NCBI GenBank assembly: GCA_028101445.1
Contig: JAOHKR010000016.1
Coordinates: 1-15,133 of the forward strand
Reading direction: 5' to 3'
Source of the DNA: Candidatus Pelagibacter sp.
Lineage (GTDB): Bacteria; Pseudomonadota; Alphaproteobacteria; Pelagibacterales; Pelagibacteraceae
DNA length: 15,133 nucleotides
Shown: piece by piece, positions 1-7,324 of the stretch
How positions within the stretch are numbered: the first letter of the stretch is position 1
Layout: every line of letters starts with the position of its first letter
Notes under the pieces: model-generated
The model's input: the letters and a program-made list of their open reading frames with translations, nothing else
Databases searched by the model: none
Told to the model about the DNA's origin: nothing
Translations under genes and position numbers: made by a program

Positions 1-690
1 GAACTAATTTATTTAGACGAATTTCAAGTAACAAATATTGTAGATGCCATGATTTTAGGTAAATTATTTGAGGTTATTTTTTCTGAAAATATTAAAATAA
101 TAATAACTACAAATACAGAATTAAGTGAACTTTATAAAGATGGATTACAACGTGAACAATTTTTACCATTTTTATCGATTATAAGAGATCAATCAATACA
201 GAAAGAATTATTATTAAAAAATGATTATCGGCTTAAGGGTTTAGCTAAAGCACAAAGAATATTTTATCCATTAGATGAAAGTTCGTTATTTAAGATCAGT
301 CAAATCTTTCGTGAATTTACTAGAGAAAAAAAAAAAGAAAAAAAAAAAATTACTACAAAGGGAAGAGATTTTATAATTGATAATTTTTATGATGGAGTTT
401 TTAGAATAAAATTTAAAGAATTATGTGATGAAAATCTTGGTTCCGAAGATTATATTAATATTGCCAATGTTACTGACCATATTTTTATTGAAGAAATTCC
501 GATTTTTAATGATAATAATTCTAACCAACAGCTAAGATTTATTACCTTAATAGATATTCTTTATGAAAAAAAAATTTCTCTCACTTTATCATTAGCTAAT
601 AATTTAAATTCTTTAGGCTCATCAAAAAAACACTTTGAAATATTTAAAAGAACTCTAAGCAGACTATTTGAGATGACTAAAATCTTATAG
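1..690 (+). CDS. zapE: Cell division protein ZapE / AFG1-family ATPase, 3' part (5' end outside window)
   Basis: The reading frame is open from base 1 and ends at TAG 688-690, leaving 229 residues of the C-terminal portion; the N-terminal part with the Walker A motif lies upstream of the window. The fragment opens with a Walker B motif (LIYLDEF, fragment residues 2-8). Next come the family-typical ITTN sensor-like strand (residues 54-57) and the ELYKDGLQREQFLPF stretch, which carries an arginine expected near the nucleotide. Known members are P-loop ATPases: ZapE acts at the bacterial division ring, and mitochondrial AFG1 is linked to inner-membrane protein quality control. The ATG at base 49 is internal, because the homologous frame continues upstream of it. 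A 28-base purine tract at 322-349 encodes REKKKEKKK and may be a slippery site. No terminator is evident downstream. Family assignment is confident; the exact role is inferred from the family. Confidence 0.88.
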   Translation, partial: ELIYLDEFQVTNIVDAMILGKLFEVIFSENIKIIITTNTELSELYKDGLQREQFLPFLSIIRDQSIQKELLLKNDYRLKGLAKAQRIFYPLDESSLFKISQIFREFTREKKKEKKKITTKGRDFIIDNFYDGVFRIKFKELCDENLGSEDYINIANVTDHIFIEEIPIFNDNNSNQQLRFITLIDILYEKKISLTLSLANNLNSLGSSKKHFEIFKRTLSRLFEMTKIL

Positions 691-763
691 ATATCAAAAG
701 TAGAATAATTATATATATAGACATCAAATTTTACTCATGCCTATATTTAGTGGCTCTTAAAAA

Positions 764-791
764 TTGAAATTTTAATAAAAACAACCATAAT
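764..791 (+). promoter_or_regulatory. Candidate promoter of the amino-acid transporter operon
   Basis: TTGAAA at 764-769 and CATAAT at 786-791 are separated by 16 bases, giving a plausible sigma-70-like promoter. Transcription would begin near 798, right at the edge of the 799-818 palindrome. In DNA this AT-rich, such matches arise by chance, so support is modest. Confidence 0.3.
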
Positions 792-798
792 GAACTCG

Positions 799-818
799 TT
801 TTGGAACAAGTTCCAAAA
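799..818. promoter_or_regulatory. 20-bp palindrome, operator-like, upstream of the transporter operon
   Basis: Perfect 9-bp arms, TTTTGGAAC and GTTCCAAAA, flank a 2-base AA centre. The arms contain GGAAC/GTTCC, which stands out in the AT-rich surroundings. The 2-base centre suits a dimeric DNA-binding protein better than an RNA loop, although an 8-bp RNA hairpin with a CAAG loop is also possible. A partly competing stem, GAACT (792-796) with AGTTC (809-813), overlaps it. The regulator is unknown. Confidence 0.6.
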
Positions 819-819
819 A

Positions 820-833
820 TATTGTTAACAATA
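820..833. promoter_or_regulatory. 14-bp perfect palindrome upstream of the binding-protein gene
   Basis: TATTGTTAACAATA reads the same on both strands with no spacer. It starts one base after the 799-818 palindrome and ends 11 bases before the AGAGGA ribosome-binding site. With no loop it is a poor RNA hairpin, so a protein-binding site is the more natural reading. Chance is possible but less likely given the adjacent second palindrome. Confidence 0.45.
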
Positions 834-844
834 AATAAACAAAA

Positions 845-850
845 AGAGGA
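845..850 (+). promoter_or_regulatory. Ribosome-binding site deciding the binding-protein start
   Basis: AGAGGA lies 10 bases before the ATG at 861. It is one of the few recognisable Shine-Dalgarno-like sequences in the window. It favours ATG 861 over the in-frame TTG at 801, which would put about 20 unlikely residues in front of a well-formed signal peptide. Confidence 0.65.
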
Positions 851-860
851 AATCATTATT

Positions 861-1907
861 ATGATCAAATCATTAAAAACTATGATTTTTGTTGGATTAG
901 CTTCTTTACTTTTGGTTGCTTGCGGTCAAGGTGGAGGCGGTGCTGGTTCAAAAAAATCTAAAACTTTAGACAACACTAAGAAAGCCGGTTTTGTGAAATG
1001 TGGTGTTTCACAAGGTTTACCAGGTTTCTCTAATGCAGATGCATCTGGAAACTGGACTGGTCTTGACGTTGACGTATGTAGAGCTGTTGCAGCTGCTGTA
1101 TTAGGTGATGCAGACAAAGTTAAATACACTCCGTTAAGTGCAAAAGAAAGATTTACTGCATTAACATCTGGTGAAATAGATATTCTTGCACGTAACACTA
1201 CTTGGACATTATCAAGAGATGCTGACATTGGTTTAACTTTTGTTGGTGTAAACTTCTATGATGGACAAGGTTTCATGGTTAGAAAAAATTCTGGAATTAA
1301 TTCTGTGAATGATTTTAAAAATGGTATTTCTGCTTGTACAAATACAGGTACGACTACTGAGTTAAACATGAGAGACTTCTTTAATTCTAAAAACATTAGC
1401 TATGAACCAATTGCGTTTGAAAAAGCAGACGAAGTTGTTCAAGCTTATGATGCTGGAAGATGTGATACTTACACAACTGATAAATCTGGTTTAGCGGCAC
1501 AAAGAACTAAAATGTCTGCGCCAGATGATCATAAAGTATTACCTGAAACTATATCAAAAGAACCATTAGGACCTGTTGTAAGACAAGGTGATTCTGTATG
1601 GGAAGATATCGTTAGATGGTCTTTAAATACTATGATCGAAGCAGAAGAGTACGGTATTAATTCTTCAAATGCTTCTAGCTTAAAAGACTCAGAAAACCCA
1701 CAAATCAAAAGATTAGTAGGTTCTGAAGGTGAGTTAGGTGCAGCATTCGGTTTAGATAACGAGTGGAGCTTAAGAATTATTGAGCAAGTTGGTAATTACG
1801 GTGAAAGTTATAAAAAACACATAGCTGACACAGGTATTCTACCAAATAGAGGTCCAAACGAACTATGGACTAAAGGTGGAATTCTTTACGTACCACCTGC
1901 AAGATAA
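861..1907 (+). CDS. aapJ: General/polar amino-acid ABC transporter, periplasmic substrate-binding protein
   Basis: This 348-residue protein from ATG 861 belongs to the AapJ/BztA/YhdW group of binding proteins that capture L-amino acids for import. The N-terminus has a basic start, a hydrophobic core and a lipobox LVAC (residues 18-21, lipidated Cys21), followed by a Gly/Ser linker. This suggests an anchored lipoprotein rather than the freely soluble form usual in Gram-negative bacteria. Family-typical stretches include KCGVSQGLPGFS, the LDVDVCRAVAAA segment, LTSGEIDILARNTTWTLSRD and the C-terminal ILYVPPAR. It heads an operon with two permeases and an ATPase, but an intrinsic terminator directly follows it, so it is probably made in excess. 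Two palindromes precede it. Codon use looks more selective (GGT, GCA, AAC) than in its neighbours, consistent with high expression. Substrate range cannot be read from sequence. In Pelagibacter annotation the likely counterpart is called yhdW or bztA. Confidence 0.93.
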   Translation: MIKSLKTMIFVGLASLLLVACGQGGGGAGSKKSKTLDNTKKAGFVKCGVSQGLPGFSNADASGNWTGLDVDVCRAVAAAVLGDADKVKYTPLSAKERFTALTSGEIDILARNTTWTLSRDADIGLTFVGVNFYDGQGFMVRKNSGINSVNDFKNGISACTNTGTTTELNMRDFFNSKNISYEPIAFEKADEVVQAYDAGRCDTYTTDKSGLAAQRTKMSAPDDHKVLPETISKEPLGPVVRQGDSVWEDIVRWSLNTMIEAEEYGINSSNASSLKDSENPQIKRLVGSEGELGAAFGLDNEWSLRIIEQVGNYGESYKKHIADTGILPNRGPNELWTKGGILYVPPAR

Positions 1908-1923
1908 TTGCTAATAAAAATAG

Positions 1924-1954
1924 AAAGGGCTGGATTTTTCTGGCCCTTTTTTTT
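1924..1954 (+). terminator. Intrinsic terminator/attenuator between binding-protein and permease genes
   Basis: AAAGGGC (1924-1930) pairs with GCCCTTT (1943-1949) around a 12-base loop, and eight T bases follow (1947-1954). It lies 16 bases after the aapJ stop and 12 bases before the aapQ ATG. There is little room for a separate promoter, so partial read-through to the permease genes is likely. Confidence 0.85.
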
Positions 1955-1966
1955 ACTCTCCATTAA

Positions 1967-3142
1967 ATGAATTTAAAAAAATTTAAAATAGATTTTAAAA
2001 ATAAAAAACGTTTAATACCTCAAGTATTAACTATTGCCTTTATATTTTTAGTTTTTGCTTATTTTTCTTACAATGCCCAAATAAATATGGGTAACAGAGG
2101 TATTTCATTTGGGTATGGTTTTTTAAGTCAAGAAGCATCTTTTGATATTACTTTTTCAATGATTGATTATGATGGTTCTTATTCTTATGGCAGAGCCTTT
2201 TTAGTTGGTTTACTTAATACACTTTTAGTTTCAGTCATTGGAATTATTATTTGTACGATACTTGGTGTAACTATTGGTATTGGTCGTTTATCACAAAATT
2301 ATTTAATCGCTAAAGCAGCAGAATGGTATGTAGAGATTTTTAGAAATATCCCATTATTATTGCAAATATTCTTTTGGTATTATGGAGCATTAAGGCTTTT
2401 ACCAATGCCAGAAAATGCTATCAGTTTTGGTGAAATTTCATTTTTGACAATTAAAGGCTGGTATGTTCCAAAATTTCTATGGACAAATTTTTCTATTTTT
2501 TTTTATTCACTTATAGCTTCATTAATCTCAATATTTTATGTTTTTAAATATGCAAAAAAACAAAGAGAAGAGGTAGGCAAACATGTCTCAGCGGGTTTAA
2601 TTTCTTTATCTATATTAATAATTTTACCTGCTCTTACTTTTTTAATTGGAGGTGTTACATTAAACTTTGAATATCCAGAATTAAATCAATTATCAGATAC
2701 AATTTACAATTTTAAAGGTGGAATAAGTATTATACCTGAGTTAATTTCGTTGGCTTTAGCTTTATCAATGTATACCGCAACATTCGTAGCTGAAAATGTT
2801 AGAGCTGGTATTGAAGGAGTTGGAAAAGGTCAAAAAGAAGCTGCCGCTAGTATAGGATTAACACGTGGACAAATTTTAAAATTAGTTGTCATGCCACAAG
2901 CTTTGAGAATAATTATACCGCCAACAACCAATCAATATTTAAACTTAACTAAAAACTCATCTTTAGCAGCTGCTATTGCTTACCCAGATATTGTTTTAGT
3001 TTTTGCCGGAACTGCTTTAATGCAAACTGGAAGGGCTATTGAAATTATATCAATAACGATGGGTACCTACTTATTTTTAAGCTTAACAATCTCTATACTG
3101 ATGAATTCATATAATAAAAAAATGGCAATTAAGGAAAAATAA
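1967..3142 (+). CDS. aapQ: Amino-acid ABC transporter permease, AapQ/BztB type
   Basis: This 391-residue inner-membrane permease is one of two different subunits forming the transport channel. After a basic N-terminus, a hydrophobic helix spans about residues 18-35. The large periplasmic insert typical of AapQ/BztB follows, then the core helices. The EAA loop that docks on the ATPase is clear at about 290-312 (KEAAASIGLTRGQILKLVVMPQA), followed by NQYLNLTKNSSLAAAIAYPD, a signature of polar amino-acid permeases. The ATG at 1967 lies just downstream of the terminator and has no Shine-Dalgarno sequence. Translation probably depends on transcripts that read through from aapJ. Three bases, including the start of the next ATG, separate its stop from aapM. 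Family is certain; substrate is inferred from the operon. Confidence 0.93.
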   Translation: MNLKKFKIDFKNKKRLIPQVLTIAFIFLVFAYFSYNAQINMGNRGISFGYGFLSQEASFDITFSMIDYDGSYSYGRAFLVGLLNTLLVSVIGIIICTILGVTIGIGRLSQNYLIAKAAEWYVEIFRNIPLLLQIFFWYYGALRLLPMPENAISFGEISFLTIKGWYVPKFLWTNFSIFFYSLIASLISIFYVFKYAKKQREEVGKHVSAGLISLSILIILPALTFLIGGVTLNFEYPELNQLSDTIYNFKGGISIIPELISLALALSMYTATFVAENVRAGIEGVGKGQKEAAASIGLTRGQILKLVVMPQALRIIIPPTTNQYLNLTKNSSLAAAIAYPDIVLVFAGTALMQTGRAIEIISITMGTYLFLSLTISILMNSYNKKMAIKEK

Positions 3143-3144
3143 TA

Positions 3145-4398
3145 ATGATACAAATCCTAAAACCAAATCGAGATAATTTAAATACATCTTTAAGTATTGG
3201 ATTACCTTTAATTGTTCTTGGTTTTATTGATTTTTTTGGAAATACATTTTTAAATACGAATATAACTGAATTTTTACCAAGCACCTTAAGCTACTTTTTT
3301 CCATTAATAGTAGGCTCAATAGGCTTATACTTTATTAGAATTGAATACAGTGGCATTAGAATTTTGGATCATTTTAATAAAAGTGTTAATTCTACAACCT
3401 TTAATGCAGTTCTTACTTTATTAATAATATTTATATTTTTTAAATACACACCACCATTGTTAGATTGGTTATTTTTCGATGCTGATTTTATAGGATCTTC
3501 TAAAGAGGATTGTACAAGTGATGGAGCTTGCTGGGTTTTTGTTAAAGTTTGGTTCAAAAGATTTATGTATGGAATGTATCCAAATCCAGAACAATGGAGA
3601 ATAAATACTGCTTTTCTTATTTTATTTACTTTAATTGGAGCAGCCTTTTTTGTTCCTCCAAAATATAAGAAGTACATAATTCTATTTATGCTTTTTATTT
3701 ATCCAATAATTGGAATTAAATTAATTTCGGGCGGTATATTTGGTTTAAAATGGATTGAAACAGGAGCTTGGGGTGGACTATCATTAACTTTAATAGTCTC
3801 TGCTTTTGCATTAATTTTATGTTTTCCTATAGGTATGTTTTTAGCTTTAGGGAGAAGGTCTGAACTTCCGGTTATAAAATATTCATCTATAGGTTTTATT
3901 GAAATATGGAGAGGTGTTCCTTTAATAACAGTTTTATTTATGTCAGCTGTAATGTTTCCAATGTTTTTACCGGACGGAACATACATGGATAAATTAATGA
4001 GAGTTATTATAGCTATTACTTTATTTGAGGCTGCTTATATGGCAGAAGTTATTAGAGGAGGCCTTCAAGCTCTTCCTAGAGGGCAGTATGATGCCGCCAA
4101 ATCTTTAGGGATGGGATATTGGAGGATGCATTTGTTAGTTATTTTGCCTCAAGCATTAAAATTAGTAATTCCAGGAATAGCCAATACATTCCTAGCTTTA
4201 GTAAAAGATACGCCACTAATTTTCGTAGTAGGGTTGCTAGAACTTGCAGGTATGATAGGTTTAGCAAAAACTAATCCAAAGTGGCTTGGTATGGCAATAG
4301 AAGGCTATGTTTTTGCTGGTTTAGTTTTTTGGGTTATTTGTTACGCTATGAGTAGATATAGCCAAAGACTGGAAAAAAAGTTAAGTACTGAAAGATAA
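3145..4398 (+). CDS. aapM: Amino-acid ABC transporter permease, AapM/BztC type
   Basis: This 417-residue partner permease contains several N-terminal hydrophobic helices (about 15-35, 46-64, 87-110) and a Cys-containing loop at 119-131. Further helices lead to the conserved core from about 205. The EAA loop is at about 316-338 ([22 protein letters not shown]), followed by the [15 protein letters not shown] segment typical of AapM. AAGGAAAA at 3131-3138 can act as a ribosome-binding site for ATG 3145, only two bases after the aapQ stop. Its own stop is one base before the aapP ATG, so the three genes are almost certainly co-translated. With AapQ it forms the heterodimeric channel driven by the ATPase. 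Family is certain. Confidence 0.93.
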   Translation: MIQILKPNRDNLNTSLSIGLPLIVLGFIDFFGNTFLNTNITEFLPSTLSYFFPLIVGSIGLYFIRIEYSGIRILDHFNKSVNSTTFNAVLTLLIIFIFFKYTPPLLDWLFFDADFIGSSKEDCTSDGACWVFVKVWFKRFMYGMYPNPEQWRINTAFLILFTLIGAAFFVPPKYKKYIILFMLFIYPIIGIKLISGGIFGLKWIETGAWGGLSLTLIVSAFALILCFPIGMFLALGRRSELPVIKYSSIGFIEIWRGVPLITVLFMSAVMFPMFLPDGTYMDKLMRVIIAITLFEAAYMAEVIRGGLQALPRGQYDAAKSLGMGYWRMHLLVILPQALKLVIPGIANTFLALVKDTPLIFVVGLLELAGMIGLAKTNPKWLGMAIEGYVFAGLVFWVICYAMSRYSQRLEKKLSTER

Positions 4399-4399
4399 A

Positions 4400-5131
4400 A
4401 TGAGTAATATAATTGAACTAAAAAATGTAAATAAATGGTTTGATAAATTTCAAGCACTAAAAGATGTGAGTCTTGAAGTAAAGCCACAAGAAAAAATTGT
4501 TATTTGTGGTCCGTCTGGTTCTGGCAAATCAACATTGATTAGATGCATAAATAGACTTGAGGAACATCAGGAAGGACAAATAATTGTAGATGGTAATGAA
4601 ATTTCTGAACAAACAAAAGATATAGAAAAAATTAGAGCTGAAGTTGGAATGGTATTCCAACAATTTAATTTATTTCCACATTTATCAATTCTAGACAATT
4701 GCACACTAGCGCCTATTTGGGTAAAAAAACTTCCAAAAAAACAAGCGGAAGAAATAGCAATGCAAAATTTAAAAAGAGTTCAAATTGATGATCAAGCTTT
4801 AAAATTTCCTGGTCAACTATCTGGTGGTCAACAACAACGTGCTGCGTTAGCTAGAGCGTTATGTATGGAACCAAAAATTATGCTTTTTGATGAACCCACT
4901 TCTGCATTAGATCCTGAAATGATTAAAGAAGTTTTAGACGCTATGGTAGATTTAGCAAAAGGTGGAATGACTATGATTGTTGTCACCCATGAAATGGGTT
5001 TTGCTAAAGAAGTTGCGGATAGCATGATTTTTATGGATGAAGGTAAGATTGTTGAAAAAGCTAAAACACAAGATTTTTTCGATAAACCTAAATCTGATAG
5101 GACAAAACTTTTCTTAAGCCAAATTTTATAA
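4400..5131 (+). CDS. aapP: Amino-acid ABC transporter ATP-binding protein
   Basis: This complete 243-residue ABC ATPase powers the transporter encoded upstream. Every core motif is intact: Walker [10 protein letters not shown] at 37-45, Q-loop Gln87 in [10 protein letters not shown], signature LSGGQQQR at 140-147, Walker B IMLFDEP at 160-166 with catalytic Glu165, D-loop SALD at 168-171, and switch His197 in VVTHE. Length matches the GlnQ/AapP family. The start lies one base after the aapM stop. The gene ends head-on against the minus-strand cysteine synthase, and both use the palindromic hexamer TTATAA (5126-5131) as stop. There is no space for a terminator. SAR11 annotations may call it yhdZ or bztD. 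Confidence 0.95.
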   Translation: MSNIIELKNVNKWFDKFQALKDVSLEVKPQEKIVICGPSGSGKSTLIRCINRLEEHQEGQIIVDGNEISEQTKDIEKIRAEVGMVFQQFNLFPHLSILDNCTLAPIWVKKLPKKQAEEIAMQNLKRVQIDDQALKFPGQLSGGQQQRAALARALCMEPKIMLFDEPTSALDPEMIKEVLDAMVDLAKGGMTMIVVTHEMGFAKEVADSMIFMDEGKIVEKAKTQDFFDKPKSDRTKLFLSQIL

Positions 5132-6121
5132 CCATTTAGGTATCGGCAAATTTTTGCTTTTCAAAAATTCTTTGTTAAAAATTTTACTAGCATATCTTCT
5201 CCCGTGATCACAAAGAATAGTTACAATTGTTTTACCAGGACCTAATTGTTTTGCTAGTTTTATTGCTCCAGCTATATTAATACCTGAAGAACCTCCTAAA
5301 ACTATTTTTTGCTTTTCTATTAGATCATAAACTAAATTTAATGCTTCAATATCATCAGTTTGAAAGGCGTCATCAATTAATGCTTTATCAAAATTTTTAG
5401 TTATTCTTCCATTACCAATTCCCTCAGTGATGGAGCTACCGTTACTCTCTAATTTATTGTTCTTATGATGAGAGTATAAAGCTGAACCCATTGGATCAGA
5501 TAAAGCTATTTTAATATCTTTATTTTTATTTTTTAATCCAATAGAAACACCAGCTAAAGTTCCTCCGGTACCTACTGCACATGTAAATCCATCTACATTT
5601 CCAGCAGTCTGGTTCCATATTTCTTCGGCAGTAGTTTCAATATGTGCATCTGAATTTACTGTATTATCAAATTGGTTAGCCCAATAAACTCCATTTGAAT
5701 TCTTTTTGTTTAAGTCATCAGCTATCAATTTAGATTGCTTTATGTAATTTTTTGGATTTGCGTATGGCACTGCATCTACCTCTATAAGATCAGCCCCCAA
5801 TTTTTTTAATGTTTCTTTTTTTTCAATAGATTGAGTTTTAGGAATAACAATTTTTAATTTTAAATCATATTCTTTACATACAATAGCTAAACCGATACCA
5901 GTATTCCCAGCAGTTCCCTCAACAATCATTCCTCCCTTTGAGATTAATTTTCTTTTAAGAGCATCTTTGACTATATATAAGGCAGCTCTATCTTTAACAG
6001 ATTCACCTGGGTTAAAATATTCAGCTTTTCCATAAATATTACAGCCAGTTAATTCTGAGGCTTGTTTTAATCTAACTAATGGTGTATTTCCAATTTGAGA
6101 AATAATAGAGTTCACATCCAT
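5126..6121 (-). CDS. cysK: Cysteine synthase (O-acetylserine sulfhydrylase), PLP fold type II
   Basis: This 331-residue enzyme makes cysteine from O-acetylserine and sulfide in the cytoplasm. The N-terminal IGNTPLVRL is diagnostic. Lys43 in SVKDRA is the PLP-binding lysine. [10 protein letters not shown] (68-77) is the substrate/PLP loop, with Ala where many CysK proteins have Ser. GTGGT (184-188) holds the PLP phosphate, and GGSSGIN (276-282) completes the site. The pattern TEGIGNGRI at 232-240, with [13 protein letters not shown] near the end, resembles the fungal/alphaproteobacterial branch more than the E. coli CysK branch. No Shine-Dalgarno sequence precedes the ATG at 6121, and a divergent gene starts 12 bases away, so the transcript may be nearly leaderless. 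A cystathionine-beta-synthase-like activity cannot be excluded, but the C-terminal CBS domains of those enzymes are absent. Confidence 0.88.
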   Translation of the reverse strand: MDVNSIISQIGNTPLVRLKQASELTGCNIYGKAEYFNPGESVKDRAALYIVKDALKRKLISKGGMIVEGTAGNTGIGLAIVCKEYDLKLKIVIPKTQSIEKKETLKKLGADLIEVDAVPYANPKNYIKQSKLIADDLNKKNSNGVYWANQFDNTVNSDAHIETTAEEIWNQTAGNVDGFTCAVGTGGTLAGVSIGLKNKNKDIKIALSDPMGSALYSHHKNNKLESNGSSITEGIGNGRITKNFDKALIDDAFQTDDIEALNLVYDLIEKQKIVLGGSSGINIAGAIKLAKQLGPGKTIVTILCDHGRRYASKIFNKEFLKSKNLPIPKWL

Positions 6122-6124
6122 AAT
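6095..6124 (+). promoter_or_regulatory. Candidate promoter of the DUF6134-like gene, inside the cysK start region
   Basis: TTGAGA at 6095-6100 and CATAAT at 6119-6124 are 18 bases apart. Transcription would start near 6131, about three bases before ATG 6134, giving an effectively leaderless message. The element overlaps the first codons of cysK on the other strand. It is plausible but uncertain in AT-rich sequence. Confidence 0.3.
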
Positions 6125-6133
6125 ATTAAATAT

Positions 6134-6817
6134 ATGAAAAATTTTTTACTTTCAATTGCAATTTTTTCTTTGTTTAGCTTTAAATCCTTCAGTCATGTTG
6201 AACATTATGCTGATTTTAACTATTTAGAGTATGAATTATTTAGAAATAATAATTCCATTGGATACCATAAATATAATTTTAAAAGAAATGGTAAAAATTT
6301 ATCAGTTATAAGTGAAGTAAACTTTAAAATCACAAAGCTAGGAGTAGATTTGTATAGCTACTTTGCAAAAAGTGATGAAAATTATAAAAAAGGAATTTTT
6401 AAAAGCTATAATTCAACTACTAAACAAAATAAAAAAAATAGGTATGTTAATATCAATGTTGACCCAATCAACGGTGATTTAATTATTGATGGATCTTCTT
6501 ACAAAGGAAAGGCGAGTAAAAATTTCATAGTTGGCACGTGGTGGAATCATGAAATTATCAAAGCTAAGGCTCAAATTAGTGGAATTTCAGGAAGAATAAT
6601 TGAACAGACAGTTACTTTTATAGGCAAAGAAGATGTAATCATAAACGGCAAAACATATAAAACATTACATTTTAATTTTAAATCATCGGATGAAAGTTTA
6701 CCTGAGAGCAAAAAATTAAATACTGACATATGGTACGAAGAAAACACTTATCTTTGGGTAAAAGCTGCTTTTGATAAAACAGGGTACTGGGAATACAGAA
6801 TTAAAGAAGTAAAATAA
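6134..6817 (+). CDS. Exported DUF6134-like protein of unknown function
   Basis: The start chosen is ATG 6134, which gives 227 residues with a signal peptide: MKNF, then a hydrophobic core at about 4-15 and a probable cleavage after SFKSFS near residue 20. A longer reading from TTG 6095 would spoil the signal sequence. The mature part is predicted beta-rich. It has a conserved-looking NNSIGYHKYNFKRNGK beginning, a VDLYSYFAKSDENYKKG block, a GTWWNHEI motif and a C-terminal WYEENTYLWVKAAFDKTGYWEYRI. This resembles the DUF6134/DUF3108-like family of periplasmic proteins, for which I know no assigned function. There is no Shine-Dalgarno sequence. The gene is divergent from cysK with 12 bases between the start codons. 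An AT-only dyad (6811-6825) covers the stop codon. Confidence 0.7.
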   Translation: MKNFLLSIAIFSLFSFKSFSHVEHYADFNYLEYELFRNNNSIGYHKYNFKRNGKNLSVISEVNFKITKLGVDLYSYFAKSDENYKKGIFKSYNSTTKQNKKNRYVNINVDPINGDLIIDGSSYKGKASKNFIVGTWWNHEIIKAKAQISGISGRIIEQTVTFIGKEDVIINGKTYKTLHFNFKSSDESLPESKKLNTDIWYEENTYLWVKAAFDKTGYWEYRIKEVK

Positions 6818-6906
6818 ATTATTTTTAGTTATTATTTCATATAGAAGTCAATAGAGAATATCACTTTTTTTTAAATAATTGAGGCTAAATTTTTTTTATT
6901 TACCTA

Positions 6907-6935
6907 TTGCCATACTGTCAAATTTAATGTTGAAT
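6907..6935 (+). promoter_or_regulatory. Candidate promoter of the XRE regulator
   Basis: TTGCCA at 6907-6912 and TTGAAT at 6930-6935 are separated by 17 bases, with a predicted start near 6942. The -35 box is good for this region and the -10 box is imperfect. Confidence 0.3.
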
Positions 6936-6957
6936 AATTAAAAAAAACAAAAATCTT

Positions 6958-7323
6958 ATGGAAGAAAATTTCAATAATCATCTTGGAAAAAAACTCCGAA
7001 TGAGAAGACTGTCTTTAGGTCTAACACAAACTAAAGTCGCTCAAGCAATTAATGTTACTTTTCAACAAATTCAAAAATATGAAAAAGGCACAAACGGAGT
7101 TAGTTCAAATAGATTAATGCAATTATCCCAATTTTTAAAAGTGCCAATCATTTATTTTTTTGAAGATTTTAAAGAATTTAAAGATATTAGTAACAGTGAA
7201 AATGGAAGCGATGATTTAAATTATTCTTTTTTAAGCAGAACTTTTTCATCCTTATCTCCAACTCAAAAAGAAAAAATTCTACAAATTTTAAATAATACTA
7301 CTAAAATTGAAAAGGCTGTTTAA
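6958..7323 (+). CDS. XRE/Cro-CI family transcriptional regulator, alphaproteobacterial type
   Basis: This 121-residue protein has one helix-turn-helix domain at about residues 9-68. The DNA-reading helices lie around 23-45: LTQTKVAQAINVTFQQIQKYE followed by KGTNGVSSNRLMQLSQFLKVP. The FQQIQKYEKGTN pattern and the following YFFED are typical of a widespread alphaproteobacterial regulator group. The C-terminal 50 residues (Ser/Asn-rich linker, then LSPTQKEKILQIL) may mediate dimerisation. No ligand domain is visible. No Shine-Dalgarno sequence precedes ATG 6958. The stop codon is one base from the CCA end of a minus-strand tRNA gene, so sense transcription would run antisense through the tRNAs unless it ends there. 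Targets cannot be inferred; self-regulation is common in the family. Confidence 0.88.
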   Translation: MEENFNNHLGKKLRMRRLSLGLTQTKVAQAINVTFQQIQKYEKGTNGVSSNRLMQLSQFLKVPIIYFFEDFKEFKDISNSENGSDDLNYSFLSRTFSSLSPTQKEKILQILNNTTKIEKAV

Positions 7324-7324
7324 T

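Noticed and set aside
755..791. Sigma-54-type promoter (TGGC...TTG) before aapJ
   Set aside because: The GG-to-GC spacing and the second element do not match the consensus, and SAR11 genomes are not known to carry sigma-54.
801..860. TTG at 801 as start of the binding-protein gene
   Set aside because: It lies inside the palindrome, has no ribosome-binding site and would prepend about 20 residues to a complete lipoprotein signal peptide. ATG 861 with AGAGGA fits better.
691..860. Glycine-type or other known riboswitch upstream of aapJ
   Set aside because: No conserved aptamer core is recognisable. Only the two dyads and a partial alternative stem are seen, so they are reported as they stand.
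926..1228. Open minus-strand frame opposite aapJ, and similar antisense frames at 3369-3986, 4828-5025, 9183-9446, 9837-10025, 11201-11623 and 12067-12252
   Set aside because: All lie fully inside strongly conserved genes on the other strand, lack ribosome-binding sites and resemble no family.
6095..6133. Longer N-terminus for the DUF6134-like protein from TTG 6095
   Set aside because: It would overlap the cysK start and place 13 unlikely residues ahead of a well-formed signal peptide.
6811..6825. AAAATAA-A-TTATTTT dyad over the DUF6134-like gene stop as a terminator
   Set aside because: It is entirely A/T, so the stem is weak, the loop is one base and no long T run follows. Chance is likely in this composition.
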